DNA of 61,880 bases from Herbinix sp. (GTDB lineage Bacteria; Bacillota; Clostridia; Lachnospirales; Lachnospiraceae), in the NCBI GenBank assembly GCA_029240245.1, contig JARBTJ010000031.1, forward strand, positions 1 through 61,880. Reading direction: 5' to 3'. How positions within the stretch are numbered: the stretch's first letter is position 1; every line of letters starts with the position of its first letter. A program made the position numbers and the translations under genes. A model generated the notes under the pieces. It did not search any database. It was not told the origin of the DNA and worked only from the letters and a program-made list of their open reading frames with translations. Below, piece by piece: positions 53,352 through 61,880 of this stretch.

Positions 53352-54269
53352 ATGCCTTGGTGCCCGAATTGTAAAATGGAATACCAGGAAGGAATAAAGG
53401 TTTGTTCTGATTGTAATGCTGCTCTCGTGGACGAGCTCGCGGATGAAATCGAGATGGTCCCCTTAATTCAATCAGAGGATAAAAGTATTATTGAAAAATT
53501 AATCAGCTACTTTGACTACTCCGGTTTAAAAGCAATTGCTCATTATCAGGACGAAAACGAATTATATGTGGCATTTGTTCCCGCGAAGCAACAAAACCAA
53601 GCCAAAAAGCTGTATCAAGCCTTCCTCATCGTAGAAAGTGAAAAGCAGGCTTTGAATACTGCCAAGAAAGCTTCCCAGGGTTCTTTGCCGGAAAAAATGA
53701 CGGAGCTTTCCGAGGAGGACTATGAGAAGGATTCCGATATGAATGATGATGACGATGCCATGGATGACGAAATGGCTGAGGCATCTCTTAACGAATCAGC
53801 TCAAACAAGTGATTCCGATTCCGGAGTGTATGTCATGAAAGCCGACCGTTACAAGGAGTTAAGGGATACTGTGGTCATCTTTCTGCTATTTGGTATTGTC
53901 GGCTCTTTGGTGGTACTTTTAAATGCAGTGGAGGTTATCAGCCTGTATTCCGGCGATATTCCTACTATCGTTCTAGGTGCATTATTTCTATATTTTATCT
54001 ATGTAGGGATAAGCACACATACCAAGGCGAAACAGGTACAATCCGAAATTGATGCAGAAAATCAACTCACCGGGAAGATCAATGAATGGTTAAAGAAGCA
54101 TGTAACAGAAAGCTTTCTGGAATCAATTCATGACCTATCTCTTTCGGACGAAATTAATTACATCAAAAAAACAGATACCATCAAAACCCTGTTAATCAAA
54201 GAATTCGGTGAACAAAACCAGGCTTATCTCGACCGTCTGATTGACGAATTTTATAACAATCAATTTTAA
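53352..54269 (+). CDS. Zinc-ribbon membrane protein of unknown function
   Basis: 305 aa. An N-terminal zinc ribbon, C-P-N-C and C-S-D-C (residues about 4-24), is followed by a DUF2007-like segment (VPLIQSEDKSIIEKLISYF...LYVAFVPAKQQ). A strongly acidic linker follows (about 115-155, rich in Asp/Glu), then two transmembrane helices (about 175-195 and 205-222) and a helical C-terminal tail. It starts 25 nt after tyrS and is probably cotranscribed. The role is unknown; a membrane-bound regulatory or scaffold protein is only a guess. Confidence 0.7.
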   Translation: MPWCPNCKMEYQEGIKVCSDCNAALVDELADEIEMVPLIQSEDKSIIEKLISYFDYSGLKAIAHYQDENELYVAFVPAKQQNQAKKLYQAFLIVESEKQALNTAKKASQGSLPEKMTELSEEDYEKDSDMNDDDDAMDDEMAEASLNESAQTSDSDSGVYVMKADRYKELRDTVVIFLLFGIVGSLVVLLNAVEVISLYSGDIPTIVLGALFLYFIYVGISTHTKAKQVQSEIDAENQLTGKINEWLKKHVTESFLESIHDLSLSDEINYIKKTDTIKTLLIKEFGEQNQAYLDRLIDEFYNNQF

Positions 54270-54324
54270 TGGAGGATCGCTATCTCTTTTTGCATACCAC
54301 TCTTTCATTGTTTACTTAATGATA

Positions 54325-54368
54325 GGATGATTGTCGACTCTTGTGTCTCCAAGGGTTGACAATCATCC
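54325..54368 (+). terminator. Terminator of the tyrS operon; right arm contains the birA -35
   Basis: GGATGATTGTC (54325-54335) pairs with GACAATCATCC (54358-54368), followed by ATTTTC. Confidence 0.65.
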
Positions 54369-54383
54369 ATTTTCTGTTATACT
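54356..54383 (+). promoter_or_regulatory. Promoter of birA
   Basis: TTGACA (54356-54361), a 16-nt spacer and TATACT (54378-54383). No biotin-operator-like palindrome was recognised here or before bioY. Confidence 0.6.
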
Positions 54384-54415
54384 AAAAAAATCATATATGA
54401 TAAGGATTAATAATT

Positions 54416-55399
54416 ATGGAACTAAAACAAGAGGTACTTAAAATACTGGAAGAGAGCAGAGGAAACTCTGTGAATGGAGCAAAACTCGCAGAAAGACTCT
54501 TTGTTACACGAAGTGCAATCTGGAAGGCTGTGAAAGCTCTGCAAAAGGACGGTTACCGTATCGTAGCTGTTACCAATAAAGGTTATAGTTTACTTTCTGA
54601 CAATGACATTGTATCTGCGGAAAGTATTCAGCCACACTTAAAAGGTGAGGCAGTAAATTTTTCACTTGAAGTTCAACAAAGTGTTACTTCAACGAATACG
54701 CTAGCCAAGGAACAGGCAGGACAGGGAGCCAAAGCTGGAACTGTGATAGTAGCAAGAGAACAGACACAGGGCCGCGGCCGCATGGGCAGAACCTTTTATT
54801 CACCGGATTCCACCGGTATCTATTTTTCCATCATACTAAGGCCAAAGCTAAGTATCGAGGATTCCCTTCTGATTACTACCGCCACCGCAGTTGCAGTTGC
54901 AAAAGCAATCGAAACGGTCTCTAAAAAAGCAGCGGTTATCAAATGGGTGAACGATATCTTTGTGGAAGGTAAGAAGGTCTGCGGTATTCTGACTGAGGCA
55001 TCCTTAAATTTTGAATGCGGTAGTCTGGAGTACGCCGTTGTGGGCATCGGTATTAATATTGTAACCAAAGCATTTCCGGGTGAGATTAGTCTTGTTGCCG
55101 GCTCTATTCTATCCGAAAAGCCGGAGGACTCTTCTGTCACGTCAAGACTGGTAGCTGAAGTTTTAAATAATATGGCTGAGTGTATGCATTCCATCACCGA
55201 TAAAAAATACTTGGAGGAATACCGAAACCGTTCCTTTCTTATCGGTCAGGAAATACTTGTGTTAAGAGGGTCCAAATCCCTGCCTGCAAAAGCAATCGAT
55301 ATTGATGACAAAGCACGCCTTGTTGTAGAATATCCGGATCAGACTAAGGAAGCACTTACCTCCGGGGAAGTCAGCGTTCGGGCTGTGAGCAGGGAATAA
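54416..55399 (+). CDS. birA: Bifunctional biotin--[acetyl-CoA-carboxylase] ligase / biotin repressor
   Basis: 327 aa. An N-terminal winged helix (about residues 1-62, NGAKLAERLFVTRSAIWKAVKAL) makes this the group II, DNA-binding form. The ligase domain has STNTLAKEQ, the biotinyl-AMP loop GRGRMGRTF, KWVNDIFVEGKKVCGIL and a C-terminal SH3-like domain. It attaches biotin to carboxylase carrier proteins and, as biotinyl-AMP complex, may repress biotin uptake. It is followed after 39 nt by bioY. Confidence 0.95.
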   Translation: MELKQEVLKILEESRGNSVNGAKLAERLFVTRSAIWKAVKALQKDGYRIVAVTNKGYSLLSDNDIVSAESIQPHLKGEAVNFSLEVQQSVTSTNTLAKEQAGQGAKAGTVIVAREQTQGRGRMGRTFYSPDSTGIYFSIILRPKLSIEDSLLITTATAVAVAKAIETVSKKAAVIKWVNDIFVEGKKVCGILTEASLNFECGSLEYAVVGIGINIVTKAFPGEISLVAGSILSEKPEDSSVTSRLVAEVLNNMAECMHSITDKKYLEEYRNRSFLIGQEILVLRGSKSLPAKAIDIDDKARLVVEYPDQTKEALTSGEVSVRAVSRE

Positions 55400-55438
55400 A
55401 AAAAGAAAATATCATCTGGTTTCACGAAAGGATTACTT

Positions 55439-56011
55439 ATGAATCAATTTCAAAATGAAGCAACAGTAAAAAATAAATCGATATCAACAAGAGATATGGT
55501 TTTCACCGGTATGTTTACCGCAGTGATTTGTGTAATGGCACAAATACAAATTCCGGTTCAGCCAATCCCCTTTACCTTGGCTGTATTTTCCATCTTTTTG
55601 ACCGGTGCACTCCTACCCCCGAGATATGCATTAATGTCAGTGCTTGCTTATATCTTGCTGGGAGCTGTGGGTCTGCCTGTATTTGCAAATTTTAAAGGAG
55701 GTCTCGATTCTTTAGTGGGTCCTACCGGTGGCTATATTATGGCTTATCCGATTATGGCCTTAGTGACTTCTCTTTTTTCTAGCTTATTTAAAAAGGTTAA
55801 GATCGTCGGTCTGGCAGCCGGAATGATTTTTTCACTGTTCCTATGCTATCTGATCGGAACTCTATGGTTTTCCTTTTCAACAAATAATGAATTTTATTAT
55901 GCATTAACCGTATGTGTATTTCCCTTCGTTCTGTTTGATTTGCTCAAAATAGTTCTCGCCATATCGGTGAGTATGGTGATCCGTAAAACCGTGTTTCGAA
56001 ATATTTATTAA
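55439..56011 (+). CDS. bioY: Biotin transporter BioY
   Basis: 190 aa. The S-component of an ECF-type biotin importer has about six helices, with the early conserved MAQIQIPVQPIPFTLAVF, PVFANFKGGLDSLVGPTGGYI and a final FVLFDLLKIVLAI, all typical of BioY. No ecfA/ecfT genes are adjacent, so it would share a general energising module or act alone. Its position after birA couples uptake with biotin use. Confidence 0.95.
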   Translation: MNQFQNEATVKNKSISTRDMVFTGMFTAVICVMAQIQIPVQPIPFTLAVFSIFLTGALLPPRYALMSVLAYILLGAVGLPVFANFKGGLDSLVGPTGGYIMAYPIMALVTSLFSSLFKKVKIVGLAAGMIFSLFLCYLIGTLWFSFSTNNEFYYALTVCVFPFVLFDLLKIVLAISVSMVIRKTVFRNIY

Positions 56012-56213
56012 TCCGTTGGCTACAAAAAAGTTTCCTGTTAGGAATTCATTATGAAATCGAAAATTATAAAATGATATTATATGATAATTGAATCATAATC
56101 AAAGAACAACCGCCAAGAGATTAATCTCAACAAATGTAAAAATAGCTACTCCTCCGGTTTAAATACATGAGTAGTTATTCAAAAAGCTTATTGCTCCAAA
56201 TGATAGTATTCAA

Positions 56214-56258
56214 AAACACAGCAGCCGACAATTCATTGTTTCATCGGTTACTGTGTTT
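56214..56258 (-). terminator. Terminator of the SNF2 helicase gene
   Basis: AAACACAG (56214-56221) pairs with CTGTGTTT (56251-56258), extended by GCCGA/TCGGT. On the minus strand a TTTTTG tract follows. A second stem, AATAGCTACTC/GAGTAGTTATT, lies between it and bioY. Confidence 0.65.
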
Positions 56259-56283
56259 CTTTGTTGAAAGGCCGCTTTTCTTT

Positions 56284-59200
56284 TTAATGCCCGATCGGAG
56301 CAAAGAGCTCCTCCAGTTCTTCTCTTGTTAGGGTGTTAATGAATACTTCCTTACTGCTGATAATCGAATCCGATAATTCCTTCTTCTTTCTCTGCAGCTT
56401 GTAAATCTTCTCTTCTATCGTACCCTTGGTAATCAGCTTCATTACATGAACCTTATTCTGCTGCCCGATCCGGTAAGCACGGTCAGTCGCCTGATCTTCT
56501 ACCGCAGGGTTCCACCAGGGATCGTAGTGAATTACTGTATCAGCTCCGGTTAAGTTCAGTCCCGTTCCGCCTGCTTTTAAGGAGATTAAGAATACCTTTC
56601 CCTCTCCGCTGTTAAAGCGTTTTACATAATCATTTCTATCCTTGGTCTGAGTATTACCCTCCAGATAAAAATAGGGAATATCCAAATCCTTGAGCTCTCC
56701 TTCGATAATCCGAAGCATGGACGTAAATTGCGAAAATACTAATATGCGGTGTTCATTTGCAATGGCATCGGGAATTACCTCCATTAATAGATCAAGCTTT
56801 CCACTGCCGCCCTGATAATTTTCAATAAAGGTAGATGGATGGCAGCAGATCTGTCGAAGCCTTGTTAATGCTGCCAATATCTTAATCTGACTGCGCTCAA
56901 TCCCATTTTCGTTGATTTCGGAATTGATCTCATTACGGATATTTTCAAGATATGATTGGTATACCAGCTTCTGACCCTCGGACATTTCCGTCAGCATTTT
57001 CGTCTCATATTTATCCGGAAGCTCTGTTAAAACATCCTTCTTCATACGACGCAGGATGAAGGGTGCTATATGCTGATGCAGATCATTTAATGCTTCTGCA
57101 TCCTCCTTTAAAATCGGTTTTTCGTACGTTTCCACAAAGCGCGAGTGAGAATTTAAATAACCGGGCATGATAAAGTCGAAAATGGACCAAAGCTCAGATA
57201 AGCTATTCTCAATCGGTGTTCCGGTAAGTGCAAAACGGAATTTTGAAATGAGGCGTTTCACTGATTTGGAGTTTAATGAGGAATCGTTCTTGATGAATTG
57301 TGCCTCATCGATAAAAATGGTATGAAAGTCAATCTTTTCATAAAATGTAACGTCCCGGCGAATTAACGGATACGAGGTAATCAAAACATCATATTGCTCG
57401 TATTGCTCAATCATCTCCTGACGTTCCGGTGGTGTTCCGCTGATTACCAGCGCCTTAATAAAAGGTGCAAAATTTTCAATCTCATCCAGCCAATTGTAAA
57501 TAAGAGAAGTCGGACATACAATCAGATAATGATTTTTCTTTTTATTTTTACCAGTCAGAGAAGCCTTCACACCGGAAGCAATATATACGATGGATTGCAG
57601 TGTTTTACCAAGGCCCATGTCGTCAGCTAAAATGCCTCCGAGATCATTTTCGGAAAGGGTTCGAAGCCATTTGTAACCGGTAACCTGATAATTACGCAGT
57701 TCTGCTAAAATACCGTCCGGCATAAGATATTCCGTCGTGGAAGGATTCAGAATTTTCTCCGTTAATGCAACAAAATCCCTATCTCGTTCGAATTCAAATT
57801 CCTTATCCGAAAAAGCTTTATCTAGATACAGCGCATGTTGCTTTTCTAATACAACCCCATCCTCTTTTAAATTTTTACTGTTTAAATTAAGGGAGTTAAG
57901 AATTTGGGAAACCTCACCTATGGTTTTGTCTTCAAGATTAATGAAGCTTCCGTTTTTCATGCGGTAATATTTCTTTTTGATTTGGAAGGAATGGAATAAA
58001 TCCTTTAATTCCTCTTTGGGAACCTCATCAAAGGATAAATTTAACTCCAGCATGTTAATACCGGTATTCATGCGTACTCCGGCTTTAAAGCTACCCGGCG
58101 GCCGTATCCCAAGTTTTCTGAAATCATCGGAATAATAAAGCTCAGATACATTTTCCAGCTCCGCTATACCGCCGGCCAAGAATTCATAAACCTTATCCTC
58201 CTCATTGATTAAGTAGAAATTTTTATACGGCAAAAAGCCCATCTTCAATAGCTTTGATATGACGGAATCCTCTTTCTCACGCTGACGGACAATAATATTG
58301 GAACCTGCCGAAGCCTTACCAAAAGAATTAAATTCATAATCACCATATTTAAACTTGAGCTCCGCTTTAATACCTGTCTTGTGTTTATCAAAATAAATCT
58401 TACTTTCCATATCACAGGAGATATATCTGCTTTTTAATTCTTCCGGAACTTCAAGCTCCATCGTTTCACTGATTCTGGGCAGAACGTGCTCCAAAAAACT
58501 GGTCTTACTCTCTCCACGGAATACTAACGGATCTTTATCTTTGCCCAGACTGTTATAAAACGGTTTATAATTACGGATAAATTTCTGTTCGGGAAGATAA
58601 ACATCGCCGTCATAGAACAACAATTCACCGGTCTCAGTAATCGGTAAAACCGCATCCTTTCCTTTATAATCCACGGAAATAGAATCCTCCTCCAAGGAAA
58701 GCTGATAGGCTACCTTGGGATTTTCTCTAATAAAGCACACATCCTCATAAACTTTTCCGTATAATTCTAAGGTGAAGCTATTCTTTCCCAATAGATCCAG
58801 CAATTTAACCAGCATATTTTTCGTAAGAAAAATCTGGGATTTAGAAAAAATCTTTGAGAAATGAGTGCTGTCAATTATCTCCTGTATCTCATAAATTTCC
58901 ATAAAATAGTCAAGAATCAACTGTGAATCGGCATCAAAAGTACTCTCACCGTTTACATACTTAAATTCCTTCCCTATCACAAAACCTTCATGATGATAAA
59001 TGTCCGATAGGAATTTCTTGATCGTCTGGATTTTATATTTACGACTGCTGCCACCATGCAAGGATACCATCGCTCTGCCGGCATCACCCTTTAGAATTAG
59101 AGGAATACTCACAGTAACATCGAGCTTAAAAGTTTCCCCCACCATAACCGATTCCTCTTGTGAGGCAAAATAATCAAGTAACTGCATGACCTTCCGTTCT

Positions 59201-59520
59201 TCCGGATTTTTTGATTCCGTCATCATGGACCGCTCCTGATATTTTAATATAAATAACAGAGCGGCTACCACATGCTTACAGGCCCCCTGGTCCTTCAGCC
59301 TTGACGGGCAGTTACAGTTATAATCAAAAGAACCATCCTCCTGTTCATCCACGGTTACCGAATAATTATAATTCCCTTTTACCACCATACGGTATTGCTT
59401 GGTAGTATTCGAATACGTCGCATTGACAATCCGGTTGTCCTTATAATATTGTAACCCTCTGGCGTAAACTGTGTCGTTTGAGGCCAGATTACGAATTCCA
59501 GTCCTTGAAATATGAATCAT
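56284..59520 (-). CDS. SWIM zinc-finger SNF2-family DNA/RNA helicase
   Basis: 1078 aa. A SWIM zinc finger near the N-terminus (C-N-C...C-K-H, about residues 70-90) precedes the Firmicutes SNF2-associated domain (about 120-600). The SNF2 ATPase has motif I DDMGLGKT, motif II DEAQ, SALTGTPIENS-like motif III, and the helicase C lobe QFTSMLRIIE...LISLKAGGTGLNLTGAD and DPWWNPAVEDQATDRAYRIGQ. Such proteins are stand-alone translocases of uncertain role, HepA/RapA-like. It is a monocistronic gene, divergent from pyrB. Confidence 0.93.
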   Translation of the reverse strand: MIHISRTGIRNLASNDTVYARGLQYYKDNRIVNATYSNTTKQYRMVVKGNYNYSVTVDEQEDGSFDYNCNCPSRLKDQGACKHVVAALLFILKYQERSMMTESKNPEERKVMQLLDYFASQEESVMVGETFKLDVTVSIPLILKGDAGRAMVSLHGGSSRKYKIQTIKKFLSDIYHHEGFVIGKEFKYVNGESTFDADSQLILDYFMEIYEIQEIIDSTHFSKIFSKSQIFLTKNMLVKLLDLLGKNSFTLELYGKVYEDVCFIRENPKVAYQLSLEEDSISVDYKGKDAVLPITETGELLFYDGDVYLPEQKFIRNYKPFYNSLGKDKDPLVFRGESKTSFLEHVLPRISETMELEVPEELKSRYISCDMESKIYFDKHKTGIKAELKFKYGDYEFNSFGKASAGSNIIVRQREKEDSVISKLLKMGFLPYKNFYLINEEDKVYEFLAGGIAELENVSELYYSDDFRKLGIRPPGSFKAGVRMNTGINMLELNLSFDEVPKEELKDLFHSFQIKKKYYRMKNGSFINLEDKTIGEVSQILNSLNLNSKNLKEDGVVLEKQHALYLDKAFSDKEFEFERDRDFVALTEKILNPSTTEYLMPDGILAELRNYQVTGYKWLRTLSENDLGGILADDMGLGKTLQSIVYIASGVKASLTGKNKKKNHYLIVCPTSLIYNWLDEIENFAPFIKALVISGTPPERQEMIEQYEQYDVLITSYPLIRRDVTFYEKIDFHTIFIDEAQFIKNDSSLNSKSVKRLISKFRFALTGTPIENSLSELWSIFDFIMPGYLNSHSRFVETYEKPILKEDAEALNDLHQHIAPFILRRMKKDVLTELPDKYETKMLTEMSEGQKLVYQSYLENIRNEINSEINENGIERSQIKILAALTRLRQICCHPSTFIENYQGGSGKLDLLMEVIPDAIANEHRILVFSQFTSMLRIIEGELKDLDIPYFYLEGNTQTKDRNDYVKRFNSGEGKVFLISLKAGGTGLNLTGADTVIHYDPWWNPAVEDQATDRAYRIGQQNKVHVMKLITKGTIEEKIYKLQRKKKELSDSIISSKEVFINTLTREELEELFAPIGH

Positions 59521-59753
59521 AAATGCACACCTTTCGTAACTTGTATCTTATTATTATACCACAAGAAAAAGAAAATGTATAAAAAAGTTGAATCATTTAT
59601 AAAAAATATCCTGGTAAGCCAGAGCGAAGGAATCGTATATAAATTACTAATAAGTATCATTAAAAATTAATGATTGCCTTTTGCCGGCATTTCTATTAGA
59701 ATAATTTGTTAGGGAAATAAACTTTAAAAACCTAACAATCTATGGAGGTGTCT

Positions 59754-60668
59754 ATGAGACATATTATTAGTCCGACTGACTTAACTGTTTCTGAGCTTAG
59801 CGGCCTTCTTGAGCTGGCAGAGGAAATCATTGAAAGCCCCAAGAAATATGCGGATGTGTGCCACGGGAAAAAGATGGCTACATTATTCTATGAACCTAGT
59901 ACCAGAACACGACTCAGCTTTGAGGCTGCAATGCTTAATCTGGGCGGCAGCATTCTTGGATTTTCTTCCGCCGATTCCAGTTCGGCATCCAAAGGTGAAA
60001 GTGTTGCTGATACGATCCGAGTTATTTCATCTTATGCAGATATCTGTGCTATCCGTCATCCAAAGGAAGGCGCCCCCTTAGTTGCTTCTCTTCATTCTTC
60101 TATTCCTGTTATCAATGCCGGAGACGGCGGTCATAATCATCCCACCCAAACCTTTACCGATTTATTAACAATTAAAAATCTGAAAGGACGATTAAATCAT
60201 TTAACCGTCGGTTTTTGTGGTGACTTAAAATTCGGCCGTACTGTACATTCCTTAATCAATGCATTGGCACGTTATGAAAACATAAAATTTGTTTTAATCT
60301 CACCGGAGGAATTAAGAATTCCGAATTATATCAGAGAAGAAGTATTAGAAGCAAACAATATTCCGTATGTTGAAGTTAAAAGTCTGGAAAACTCTATGCC
60401 GGAGCTTGACATTCTCTATATGACCAGAGTACAAAGAGAACGTTTCTTTAATGAAGAGGATTATATTCGATTAAAAGACATTTATGTATTGGATGCGAAG
60501 AAAATGACATATGCCAAAGAGGATATGCTCGTCCTCCATCCCCTGCCCAGAGTAAATGAAATTTCCACCGATGTAGATGATGATCCCCGGGCAGTATACT
60601 TTAAGCAGGCCCAGTTCGGTGTCTACGTGAGAATGGCACTGATCATGAAATTATTGGAGGTGATGTAA
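59754..60668 (+). CDS. pyrB: Aspartate carbamoyltransferase catalytic subunit
   Basis: 304 aa. The start is the ATG at 59754 ([10 protein letters not shown]), 5 nt after GGAGG; an ATG at 59742 lies before that site. The carbamoyl-phosphate site [29 protein letters not shown], and the aspartate-domain [13 protein letters not shown] and [10 protein letters not shown] are all present. It condenses carbamoyl phosphate with aspartate in pyrimidine synthesis. The regulatory subunit gene starts at the very next base after its stop. No PyrR-type attenuator was recognised upstream. Confidence 0.97.
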   Translation: MRHIISPTDLTVSELSGLLELAEEIIESPKKYADVCHGKKMATLFYEPSTRTRLSFEAAMLNLGGSILGFSSADSSSASKGESVADTIRVISSYADICAIRHPKEGAPLVASLHSSIPVINAGDGGHNHPTQTFTDLLTIKNLKGRLNHLTVGFCGDLKFGRTVHSLINALARYENIKFVLISPEELRIPNYIREEVLEANNIPYVEVKSLENSMPELDILYMTRVQRERFFNEEDYIRLKDIYVLDAKKMTYAKEDMLVLHPLPRVNEISTDVDDDPRAVYFKQAQFGVYVRMALIMKLLEVM

Positions 60669-61097
60669 ATGCTTAATATCGGCGGTTTAAATCAAGGTAT
60701 TGTAATTGATCATATCCAGGTAGGCGGAGCCATGAAAATCTATACTTACTTAAATCTTGAGAACCTGGACTGCAGCGTTGCCATTATTAAAAATGCAAAA
60801 AGCAATAAGATGGGCCGAAAAGACATAATTAAGATTGAAGGTACGCTAGAGGATTTGGATCTTGACATCCTTGGTGCACTGGATCACCGGATCACTATTA
60901 ATATCATTGAGAATGGAGTTATCATTGAAAAGATAAATCCGATATTACCGGAACGGGTTACCAATGTATTAAAGTGCAAAAATCCCAGATGCATCACCTC
61001 CATTGAGCAAGGCTTATTACACAGTTTTAAGTTAACCGACCGGACGAAAGGCATGTACCGTTGTGTTTATTGTGAGCAGTCCTTCGACCGAAGATAA
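60669..61097 (+). CDS. pyrI: Aspartate carbamoyltransferase regulatory subunit
   Basis: 142 aa. An N-terminal allosteric nucleotide-binding domain (VGGAMKIYTYLNL, KSNKMGRKDIIKIEG) is followed by the C-terminal zinc domain with Cys ligands in CKNPRC and CVYC, which contacts PyrB. It makes the enzyme a class B holoenzyme sensitive to CTP/ATP. GGAGG for its translation lies in the last codons of pyrB, with 0-nt spacing between the genes. Confidence 0.96.
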   Translation: MLNIGGLNQGIVIDHIQVGGAMKIYTYLNLENLDCSVAIIKNAKSNKMGRKDIIKIEGTLEDLDLDILGALDHRITINIIENGVIIEKINPILPERVTNVLKCKNPRCITSIEQGLLHSFKLTDRTKGMYRCVYCEQSFDRR

Positions 61098-61133
61098 TTG
61101 TACCCGATAGAATTCAAATATATTGCTTTTGTT

Positions 61134-61170
61134 AGAAAGAGATTCGTTCAAATTGGATGGATCTCTTTCT
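61134..61170 (+). terminator. Terminator of pyrBI
   Basis: AGAAAGAGAT (61134-61143) pairs with ATCTCTTTCT (61161-61170), followed by TTCTAATATAA. Confidence 0.6.
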
Positions 61171-61184
61171 TTCTAATATAACAT

Positions 61185-61226
61185 GAAAAAAACAATCAAG
61201 CAGAAGATAATCCCTCCACTTGATTG
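61185..61226 (-). terminator. Terminator of the superoxide dismutase gene
   Basis: CAATCAAG (61193-61200) pairs with CTTGATTG (61219-61226). On the minus strand the stem is followed by seven T. Confidence 0.8.
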
Positions 61227-61287
61227 CGCTATTTATCTTTTTAGTTTCCCCCAGAAAGCCTCTGTTACGAATGTAGATCAGTATGTA

Positions 61288-61866
61288 TCAGAAAACCATT
61301 CTCTCCTTAACGACATCCCAATTGATATTTTTCATAAAATGATCGATGTATTCTGATTTATTGTCCGCATATTGCAGAAAATATGCATGCTCATACATAT
61401 CGAGTACCAAAGCCGGTGCGGAATAAGCAATATTTCCCAGATCATGTGAATCTAAACTGATATTACGATAACGACCGCTTCGTTGGTCAAAGGAAAGGAC
61501 TGCCCAGCCCCTGCTTGCCTTAGCCGTCGCAATAAAATCCTCCTGCCATTTTTGAAGACTACCGAAATCCCGCACCAATTGATCCTTAGTGAATTCATCC
61601 GGCATTCCCATTCCTCCTATGTTATCAAAATAAAGCTCATGCAGAATAACCCCATTTAATGCATAGGTCTCACCGCGTTTGCATTCCCTGTAATAACTGA
61701 AGGTGGTATTGGCCTGTTCCCGCTGTACATCGCCCCATTGGAGCTGTTCATCAACCTTATTAATATTGTCCACATAGCCCTTGTATAACCGGATATGTGC
61801 ATCAAACTGTTCTTTATTTATTACAGTAATGTCTTTCGTGTAATGAAATGGTATCATTTCAATCAT
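61288..61866 (-). CDS. Fe/Mn superoxide dismutase
   Basis: 192 aa, complete, since AGGAGG and the ATG at 61866 are both inside the window. Metal ligands are recognisable: His in FDAHIRLYKGYV, His in ILHELYFDNIGG, and Asp/His in LVLDMYEHAYFLQY. GWAVLSFDQRSGRYRNI is the usual core strand. It converts superoxide to peroxide and oxygen in the cytoplasm, a protective role in an anaerobe. Metal choice (Fe or Mn) cannot be decided. It has its own terminator; the promoter lies outside the window. Confidence 0.93.
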   Translation of the reverse strand: MIEMIPFHYTKDITVINKEQFDAHIRLYKGYVDNINKVDEQLQWGDVQREQANTTFSYYRECKRGETYALNGVILHELYFDNIGGMGMPDEFTKDQLVRDFGSLQKWQEDFIATAKASRGWAVLSFDQRSGRYRNISLDSHDLGNIAYSAPALVLDMYEHAYFLQYADNKSEYIDHFMKNINWDVVKERMVF

Positions 61867-61880
61867 GACAGAAGCCTCCT

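Noticed and set aside
59521..59741. PyrR attenuator upstream of pyrB
   Set aside because: No anti-antiterminator/terminator pair or PyrR-binding loop sequence was recognised.

Overview
The window looks like a chromosomal segment of a low-GC, spore-forming Clostridia member, most probably Lachnospiraceae (Anaerocolumna/Lachnoclostridium type). The evidence is strong Shine-Dalgarno sites, a T-box leader, the Gram-positive LexA regulon arrangement, the L21-Prp-L27-Obg operon, L27 with the Prp-cleaved N-terminal extension, and spore-germination type proteins (LysM/SleL-like and Csp-like subtilases). The species assignment is inference. No tRNA, rRNA, CRISPR array or intact insertion sequence was seen.

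Region 1 (1-16.6 kb): surface and cell-envelope genes. It holds a partial lectin-like secreted protein, a copper-amine-oxidase-domain surface protein, a LysM/GH18-like spore protein, a BspA-type leucine-rich-repeat protein and an O-antigen-ligase-like membrane protein whose start codon appears damaged. These are followed by secD-secF, a large stalk-domain amidase with a 21-bp tandem repeat upstream, and overlapping ttcA and tyrosine recombinase genes.

Region 2 (16.6-24.1 kb): an accessory, decaying stretch. It holds a translationally coupled pair of ABC exporter half-subunits, an in-frame-stopped C-terminal fragment resembling a zinc metallopeptidase, a HlyD-like adaptor, and a 5'-truncated, frameshifted sugar-ABC permease that abuts the stop codon of a second LysM/GH18-like gene.

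Region 3 (22.8-28 kb): a germination-type module. The second LysM/GH18 protein is divergent from two tandem Csp-like subtilases. Both SleL-like proteins in the window (2303 and 22800) have lost the GH18 catalytic acid. The first subtilase keeps Asp105/His173/Ser496, while the second has Gly at 496. The window therefore carries three predicted pseudoenzymes around one predicted active protease, which recalls the CspA/CspB/CspC logic of Clostridioides difficile. This is the most interesting system here.

Region 4 (28-46.5 kb): mostly housekeeping. It holds a GNAT protein, a T-box-controlled divergent methionyl-tRNA-synthetase-like gene, and lexA with a divergent yneA-like gene separated by an array of LexA-box-like sites. 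The rplU-prp-rpmA / obgE-yhbY-nadD-yqeK-rsfS cluster follows, with RNase G and the two radical-SAM-associated proteins upstream. Small hairpin repeat elements sit in several spacers of this cluster.

Region 5 (46.5-61.9 kb): an ABC-2 efflux system with its own two-component system, then tyrS, a zinc-ribbon membrane protein, birA-bioY (biotin), a SWIM-SNF2 helicase, pyrB-pyrI (pyrimidine synthesis) and a complete superoxide dismutase gene at the right edge.
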